This document shows, in pieces, positions 13,433 to 18,377 of a stretch of 18,377 bases of DNA. The stretch spans positions 1-18,377 of the forward strand of contig JAJYZH010000004.1 in assembly GCA_021800135.1 (NCBI GenBank). Reading direction: 5' to 3'. Source of the DNA: Microcaldota archaeon. GTDB taxonomy: Archaea > Micrarchaeota > Micrarchaeia > Micrarchaeales > Micrarchaeaceae. A program made the translations under genes and the position numbers. The notes below the pieces were generated by a model. The model was not told where the DNA came from. It did no database searches and worked only from the letters and a program-made list of their open reading frames with translations. Position 1 is the first letter of the stretch, and each line of letters opens with the position of its first letter.

Positions 13433-14617
13433 ATGAGTATAGTCTCCGATTCGGCAACAATGATGAAGAGGGAACTGATGATCTTCAGGAGCAACATAGT
13501 CCAGAATATCGTCAGGTCGATAATGTTCCCGTTCATACTGCTGCTGATATTCTCAAACCTTGGCAACACTGTTGCGCACGTCCCTGTGGCTGTTGTCAAC
13601 TATGCAAACAATCAGCAGTCATTCAAGCTCATAAACGCGCTGGAAGCGCAGAACGAGCTTTCAATAGACGCGATAACGAGCCAGGCGAGCGCATTCAGCA
13701 TGTTCAAGTCAGGAAGCGTTGATATGGTAATAGTCATCCTGCCATCATTCCCATCATTGCACTCTGGGGATCCGAGCGTTGACATATATTATACAAACAG
13801 CCAGTTCACAAGCCTGAGCGTACTTCCATTTATAGAGAGCGCAGCCGAACGCTTTGGCGCTTCTGTCGGCGGCTCTGGCGGGTCTGCAACCGGGTCGCTC
13901 TCCGGATCATCTACAACCCTTGGCAGCTTGGGTTCTGGGAGCGGAAGCGGCGCTGCTGATCCCCCGTCAGGAAGCGTGGCAGCTGTTCCGGCCTTTGCCG
14001 CAAGCGGCAACTACACCACGTTCCTCGTAGCCGGAGTGATCATAATGGTTGCTGCATTCAATGCAATGTTCGGAGGAGGCATGTCCATAATAACGGATAG
14101 GATATCTGGGGCGCTTAAACTGTTCATGATATCGCCGATAAACAGGCTATCCATAGTGTTCGGCAAGATACTCGCCGGCAGCACCACCGCAATGCTTACC
14201 GTAACCCTGACGGTGCTGATAGGCATGCTTTTCGGGGCTGGTATTGCAATGGGCCTGGTAGGGGTATTATGGATATTCCTGCTGGCGTTTATTGCTTCAA
14301 TAGGCATGGGGGGCCTGGCCGCGGCGTTCGCCGCAAGGATAAAGCGTTTCGAGGTTTATGCGATAGCGACGCAGACCATAATACTGCCGCTCTGGTTCGT
14401 TGCAGGGGCTTTCTTCCCAGTGTCTTCGCTGCCGTCATGGCTCCAGCCGCTCAGCGCGGTGGACCCGTTCACGTACGCAGTGCAGGGCATGAGGTATGTG
14501 ATGATGAGCGGCTACTACCCTCTTGGTGCGATGGCGCTTGATCTGGGGGTACTCGCGCTTTTCGCCGTGGTTATGCTTGCTATATGCGTAAGGATGTTCA
14601 AGAATACGATAGAGTGA
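13433..14617 (+). CDS. ABC-2 type permease with Gly/Ser-rich outer loop
   Basis: A 394-residue DrrB/YhgE-like permease. A first membrane segment (about 28-44) is followed by a large outer domain (45-195), then about five more segments in the C-terminal half, with a final one at 365-387. The loop includes a Gly/Ser tract (about 142-183) that looks like an unstructured linker. The conserved block near the end, AVDPFTYAVQGMRYVMMSG, is typical of ABC-2 permeases. The ATG at 13433 follows the ATPase stop by 5 bp. With the ATPase it forms an exporter; the next gene, a surface protein 4 bp downstream, is likely a partner or cargo. Confidence 0.9.
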   Translation: MSIVSDSATMMKRELMIFRSNIVQNIVRSIMFPFILLLIFSNLGNTVAHVPVAVVNYANNQQSFKLINALEAQNELSIDAITSQASAFSMFKSGSVDMVIVILPSFPSLHSGDPSVDIYYTNSQFTSLSVLPFIESAAERFGASVGGSGGSATGSLSGSSTTLGSLGSGSGSGAADPPSGSVAAVPAFAASGNYTTFLVAGVIIMVAAFNAMFGGGMSIITDRISGALKLFMISPINRLSIVFGKILAGSTTAMLTVTLTVLIGMLFGAGIAMGLVGVLWIFLLAFIASIGMGGLAAAFAARIKRFEVYAIATQTIILPLWFVAGAFFPVSSLPSWLQPLSAVDPFTYAVQGMRYVMMSGYYPLGAMALDLGVLALFAVVMLAICVRMFKNTIE

Positions 14618-14621
14618 TTTT

Positions 14622-16280
14622 ATGACAGGAAACAAGATGGTTGATAGTATGCTAGGAGTTGTTTGGTACAGGAGGATGTTTCTGGCAGTAGCTGCTTTGG
14701 TTATGGTAATGCTGGCCGCGGTTCCGTTCTCGCAGACGGTTTCAACGCAGGCCAATGGAGCCCTGTCTATAGCCAACCTAATGGTGACTCCGCAGCCCGT
14801 TGTTGCGGGAAGCAATGTCACGATAGCGTTCCAGCTCTACAACTCCTATTCCAATCCCGTGCAGAATGTGAACCTTTACCTGCAGAGCACGAGCCAGCTG
14901 ATAAACGTCTCTCCTTCGCAGACCTTCCTCATAAATTCAGTTGGCAGCGGAATCTATGGCGGCAGCGGCTATGACATATTCACGTACAAGTTCTATCTTC
15001 CTGCCTCCCTGCCCGCAGGAGAATACACCATAGACGCAATAGCATCATACGAAGCCCAGGCGAGCAGCTCATATCCTATCCTGCCGGCAGAGTCTGTAAT
15101 GCCAATATACATATATGTGTACGGCCTGCCCGATGTCCAGGTAAGCGCTTCCGCGCAGTCATACATAACACCAGGCAACGCATTTTCACTTGCGCTTGAT
15201 GCGGTGAACTCCGGTACTGACAAGGCCAGCAACGTGTCGATTACATTGCTGAATTCGACGGGATTCAGCGCGACTGGCACCTACTCATTCAATCTAGGTT
15301 CCATATCAGCCGGCGCCGCATCTTCAGCCAGCCTGCAGCTTATACCTGAGGAGAATATAAGTACAGCTCCCCACACGCTTTACTTCCTCGTAAACTATAC
15401 ATCGCAGACCGGGAAAAGATACAGCAATACTGAGGAAGTTCCGATCAGCGTAGCGGTGAGCTCGCCACAGCTTGTCGCCAGCGTAACCGGAGCGTCTCCT
15501 GCACAGCTTTATGCCGGTGCGAACCAGACGCTAAACATTGAGATACAGAATACCGGAAGCGGAGAGGCTAAGAATGTCTCAGTGCAATTCCTGAGCAGCG
15601 CCGGGATAAACGTTGGCAGTTCCGCTTCATCGTTCATGCTAGGCAATATAGGTCCTGATGCAGCAGTGAGCAAGGCTATTTTCATAAGCGCTTCAAGGAA
15701 TGCGACTTTACATAGCTACTCGCTTCCTGTGGTTATGGCTTACCAGAATGCTGATGCATCAAACAGCTATTCCGAGACCGAATACCTGCCCATAAACATG
15801 CAGCCAAGCGCAATCTTCAATGTCACGGCAGAAACGGGCAACTTGCTGCCTGGAGCTACAGACGTTCCCCTTACGTTCAGAATAAAGAACGTAGGCAACG
15901 AAGTGGCGCAATCAGCAATGCTTAGCCTGCAGGCAATATATCCGATAAGTACGGTAATACCAAACGCTTACATAAGCAGCCTGGCTCCGGGGGAGAGCGC
16001 CAATGTGACATTCTACGTAAGCGTTGATATGAAGGGCATACCTGGAGACTACCCCGTCACAGTCTATGAGCAATGGCAGCAGCCTAACGGCGCCGCAGAA
16101 CAGCAGTACTCCTTCTCGAACAACTACTACGCTAAGATTGTGGGATCGAGTAACCCGGATTCAGGGTACATAGAGGCTGCGGTAGTGATAGTAGTAATAG
16201 CAATCGTTGTGTTCTTTGCTAGATCGCGGATAAGCAGAATCAGAAAAGGCGGCGGCGGGTCGGCCAAACACGGCAAATAG
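14622..16280 (+). CDS. Secreted, membrane-anchored CARDB/Ig-repeat protein (COG1361-like)
   Basis: A 552-residue extracytoplasmic protein. A signal or anchor segment lies at about 19-38. Four similar beta-sandwich repeats of about 110 residues follow, starting near ALSIANLMVTP (47), LPDVQVSASAQ (170), SPQLVASVTGA (280) and AIFNVTAETGN (395). Each has the CARDB-type run in which an Asn-rich strand (for example NTGSGEAKNVSVQF) is followed by a Gly/Pro turn. Several N-x-S/T sites suggest glycosylation. A C-terminal membrane helix (about 516-534) and a basic tail RSRISRIRKGGGG anchor it. It starts 4 bp after the permease stop, so it is co-expressed; it may be the outer part of the exporter or an envelope protein. 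No enzyme motif is visible. Confidence 0.8.
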   Translation: MTGNKMVDSMLGVVWYRRMFLAVAALVMVMLAAVPFSQTVSTQANGALSIANLMVTPQPVVAGSNVTIAFQLYNSYSNPVQNVNLYLQSTSQLINVSPSQTFLINSVGSGIYGGSGYDIFTYKFYLPASLPAGEYTIDAIASYEAQASSSYPILPAESVMPIYIYVYGLPDVQVSASAQSYITPGNAFSLALDAVNSGTDKASNVSITLLNSTGFSATGTYSFNLGSISAGAASSASLQLIPEENISTAPHTLYFLVNYTSQTGKRYSNTEEVPISVAVSSPQLVASVTGASPAQLYAGANQTLNIEIQNTGSGEAKNVSVQFLSSAGINVGSSASSFMLGNIGPDAAVSKAIFISASRNATLHSYSLPVVMAYQNADASNSYSETEYLPINMQPSAIFNVTAETGNLLPGATDVPLTFRIKNVGNEVAQSAMLSLQAIYPISTVIPNAYISSLAPGESANVTFYVSVDMKGIPGDYPVTVYEQWQQPNGAAEQQYSFSNNYYAKIVGSSNPDSGYIEAAVVIVVIAIVVFFARSRISRIRKGGGGSAKHGK

Positions 16281-16302
16281 TGCTGGGGCACGGACCTGCG
16301 GT

Positions 16303-17991
16303 CTACGCCCTTGCGGCTACGTTCCATGCCTCTATGTCCCTGTGGTTTCCGACACCGTAGGTCTTGGCCTTCTCTATATCAACCCCATTCTTCCTCGCTA
16401 TGCCTTCGATGAACTTCATCATGACATAGCCGCCGAAGCGTATCGTGGACCCGACAGTGTATTTTAGCAGCGGATTCTTGCCTTCCATTACCCTGTAAGC
16501 GTCCCTCGCCGCCATCTTGGCGAGATGCCTGTATGAGGCGTAGTATACCGCAAGCATTGATTTTGTAAGCTCCTGGTTCGAGAAATCCTTTGATTTTATC
16601 CTTCCAAGCGGCATATTGTATAGTGGTGTTACTGTGAATTCAAATGGCCTGCCATCGACCCTGGAATTGCTTAATCTGTTGATGAGTGCTACGGTTTCTG
16701 CATTGTCTTCATTGGTTTCTGAAGATTGACCTACCTGTACAGTAAATGCCGGCCTCCAGTAATGCCTATTAAAGTTTCTGACCCCGTTCCACACTATCTC
16801 CTGCCATGAACCGTCTACCCCTATCTTAAGGGGCAGTGTCTTAGCCGGCATATGTTTCTTTGCGAGCGCGTCGCTTCCGGTCTCCAGTCCTACCTGTACC
16901 CCTATCCAGTTATCCCTTGACGCGCGCATTATCCTTGAGAGCTTCCCTATGAGCTCGGGATAGGCAGAAGGTATTGAGATCCTGCCGTGTGTCGGATTCG
17001 TCCTTTTTACGCCCCTGACCGACATTATTTTTGTGAACAGTTCTGTAAGAGCCTCCTCATTTGGCACATAATTCTGAAGGTGCTTGTACGCGAATATCTC
17101 ATCTGAGTGCAACCATGCATTATCGAATCCCCCCTGTTCAATGTTGACCTTTATCTCCTGGGTTATCTTTTCTGGTGAATAGTATCTTAGTTCACGCAAT
17201 GTGACTTCGCAGAAATCGCATCCGATCCCGCAGCCCCTCATTGCCTCAGTTATGCTCTTCGTAGAGGGAGCCACGATATTTGGTATGGATTCAGGCTTTG
17301 GGAAAGTCGGGATGCCTTTGCCCCTTGAGATGAACTTTTGATCCGTCTTTGCAAACCTTACGAAGCTCTCGTCGTACGTTATGTATCCGTTCCTGAATAG
17401 ATTGTCATCAAACTTTCCTGCCGCGACCTGTTCGAAAAGCTCGGGGGAATAATCATCCATCTCGCCCTGGAACAGGTAGTCTATGTTGTGTTTCTCTACA
17501 TAGTCCCGGAGTATTGTATATTCCCAAACCCCCGGCCCACCTATAATCAGTTTTGCCTTTTTGCCTTTTCGTGCCGCATTTACTTTTGCAATCAGCTTTT
17601 CCCATTCCTGCTTTACATATGCATTAAGGCTGTGTGACTTGAACAGCACATAGTATGACATTGTAGTAGGACCAAGGCCCAAAGGGTCCATGGTGTGTAT
17701 TGCGACTACTTCTGTGTCATCTTTTATGGCCGAGGATATATGGTCAGGGTGCGCTACTACTACGTCATTGCTGTTATATTTTGTGAGAAGCGATGCTTCT
17801 ATCTTCCTCAATCCATATGGCGCATACTTGAGCCTTCCGCCGTCTATTGGCTTCGCTATCCTGCCTTTCAGAAAAGCATAGATAAAAGAGGGCATGGCGT
17901 TTCCTGGCGCTCCTGGTACGAAATCTAGAAGCGGGAAGTCACGGTAGTCATACAGCAGTGTATTGTCAGATAAAAGTACAAATTTCGCCAT
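16303..17991 (-). CDS. B12-binding-type radical SAM protein
   Basis: A 562-residue protein. The N-terminal ~190 residues look like a cobalamin-binding-type Rossmann domain (VVAIHTMDPLGLGP, then KLIIGGPGVWEY) but lack the DxHxxG cobalt-ligand motif. The radical SAM domain begins with CGIGCDFC, a CX3CX2C cluster (Cys254, Cys258, Cys261), followed by a GLETGSD-like strand about 110 residues on. The domain order and length recall a radical SAM/B12 group known from Thermoplasma; that match is from memory. No partner gene points to a substrate: it converges on the surface-protein gene (22 bp apart) and is divergent from 16S. The ATG at 17991 lacks a ribosome-binding site. Confidence 0.8.
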   Translation of the reverse strand: MAKFVLLSDNTLLYDYRDFPLLDFVPGAPGNAMPSFIYAFLKGRIAKPIDGGRLKYAPYGLRKIEASLLTKYNSNDVVVAHPDHISSAIKDDTEVVAIHTMDPLGLGPTTMSYYVLFKSHSLNAYVKQEWEKLIAKVNAARKGKKAKLIIGGPGVWEYTILRDYVEKHNIDYLFQGEMDDYSPELFEQVAAGKFDDNLFRNGYITYDESFVRFAKTDQKFISRGKGIPTFPKPESIPNIVAPSTKSITEAMRGCGIGCDFCEVTLRELRYYSPEKITQEIKVNIEQGGFDNAWLHSDEIFAYKHLQNYVPNEEALTELFTKIMSVRGVKRTNPTHGRISIPSAYPELIGKLSRIMRASRDNWIGVQVGLETGSDALAKKHMPAKTLPLKIGVDGSWQEIVWNGVRNFNRHYWRPAFTVQVGQSSETNEDNAETVALINRLSNSRVDGRPFEFTVTPLYNMPLGRIKSKDFSNQELTKSMLAVYYASYRHLAKMAARDAYRVMEGKNPLLKYTVGSTIRFGGYVMMKFIEGIARKNGVDIEKAKTYGVGNHRDIEAWNVAARA

Positions 17992-18280
17992 TAAAACACT
18001 TTTAGAAATTGAGCGCTGGAATTAGATCGCTGTTTTCAAGTGTTTGCATCTTTGTATGTGACAAATGTATTTCACGGCCATAGTCTATAATTAATCAACA
18101 TGGCTTAATTTACCTCTTCCCCATAGCAAGATATATATACATTTCTTAGTAATAAAGTATTGCTTTCTTCATTTTTTGAAGTGGCAATTTTTTGAAGGTA
18201 TTGTGAAAATTCCTGTTTGGAATTAGATGTAGTCTCGAGTTGTGCAAAGGAGAAATAGCTGATTGCTTAACGTAATCCCG
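17992..18280. other. Intergenic region between radical SAM gene and 16S rRNA
   Basis: About 290 bp, markedly A/T-rich, holding the divergent promoters of the radical SAM gene and the rRNA, plus the rRNA leader. A weak minus-strand A/T box (GATTAATTATAG, about 18085-18096) could serve the radical SAM gene. I see no reading frame of substance and no tRNA. Confidence 0.5.
18130..18140 (+). promoter_or_regulatory. rRNA promoter TATA box
   Basis: GATATATATAC stands about 150 bp before the 16S start. Initiation near 18160 would give a leader of about 120 nt, room for the processing stem that normally pairs with sequence after 16S (not in the window). Two copies of ATTTTTTGAAG occur in the leader at 18171-18181 and 18187-18197. 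Confidence 0.55.
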
Positions 18281-18377
18281 ATTCCAGTCGATGCTGCTGG
18301 AGGGTACTGCTATCAGGTTTCGACAGCCATGCAAGTTTGCCCTATGGCTTCATAGGGCGGCGTACGGCTCAGTAACA
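18281..18377 (+). rRNA. rrs: 16S ribosomal RNA, 5' end (partial)
   Basis: The sequence aligns with the archaeal 16S 5' end: TTCCAGTCGATGCTGCTGGA (18282-18301) corresponds to the site usually written TTCCGGTTGATCCYGCCGGA. It is followed by TACTGCTATC, AGCCATGC, a variable hairpin and the highly conserved GGCGTACGGCTCAGTAACA at the window edge. Helix 1 is kept as CCAG/CTGG with a compensated A-T pair, and helix 6 is a perfect 8-bp stem GCCCTATG/CATAGGGC with a GCTT loop (18339-18358). About 97 nt are visible; the rest lies beyond the window. The 5' end is placed by homology, with a few nt of uncertainty. Confidence 0.9.

Noticed and set aside
18017..18228. TGGAATTAGAT occurring at 18017 and 18218 as a paired regulatory repeat
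   Set aside because: Two 11-mers about 200 bp apart in A/T-rich DNA with no symmetry or promoter phasing are plausibly chance.
1..18377. CRISPR array, tRNA genes or prophage
   Set aside because: No regularly spaced repeats, no tRNA T-loop/acceptor pattern in the gaps I read, and no phage structural genes.

Overview
The window is chromosomal DNA from an archaeon. The evidence is direct: a CDP-archaeol synthase, an archaeal-type alanyl-tRNA synthetase, archaeal ribosomal proteins uL1, uL10/P0 and P1/L12, exosome subunit Csl4, RNA polymerase subunit L, TATA-box promoters, and at the right edge the first ~97 nt of an archaeal 16S rRNA. Heavy use of AGG and ATA codons, tight gene packing, a very divergent 16S 5' end and short or stripped proteins (a P0 without its acidic tail) fit a DPANN lineage. 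Micrarchaeota/ARMAN-like is my best guess, but that placement is inference.

Layout. 1-364: worn remains of an IS200/IS605 (TnpB) element with two subterminal hairpins. 365-6115 (minus strand): a chain reading exo5-like nuclease -> alaS -> carS -> ABC ATPase -> ABC-2 permease; the first three are nearly contiguous, and exo5 and alaS share one frame separated by a single TGA. 6310-7598 (minus): a DedA-family membrane protein and a HAD-type deoxyribonucleotidase-like protein. 7599-7900: a divergent promoter region. 7901-8203: a small DUF4258-like protein. 8204-11625 (plus): the information-processing operon rpl1-rpl10-rpl12-csl4-rpoL-DUF99. 11676-11924: a small encapsulated-ferritin-like (EncFtn) protein. 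12048-16280 (plus): a PadR-like regulator with a palindromic, tandemly repeated operator candidate, followed by a DrrA-type ABC ATPase, an ABC-2 permease with a Gly/Ser-rich outer loop, and a large secreted, membrane-anchored protein of four CARDB/Ig-like repeats. 16303-17991 (minus): a B12-binding-type radical SAM protein. 18130-18377 (plus): an rRNA promoter, leader and the start of 16S.

How they work together. The central operon combines the ribosomal stalk (L1, P0, L12), RNA decay (Csl4) and transcription (RpoL), a common archaeal grouping. The PadR-ABC-permease-surface protein block looks like one regulated export or cell-envelope module. The most unusual items are the EncFtn with all ferroxidase residues but no encapsulin shell gene or targeting tail in view, the 16S 5' end that would defeat standard archaeal primers and carries a base change in the central pseudoknot strand, the DUF99 protein that has lost its acidic pair, and the shortened P0. 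I see no CRISPR array, tRNA or clear prophage.
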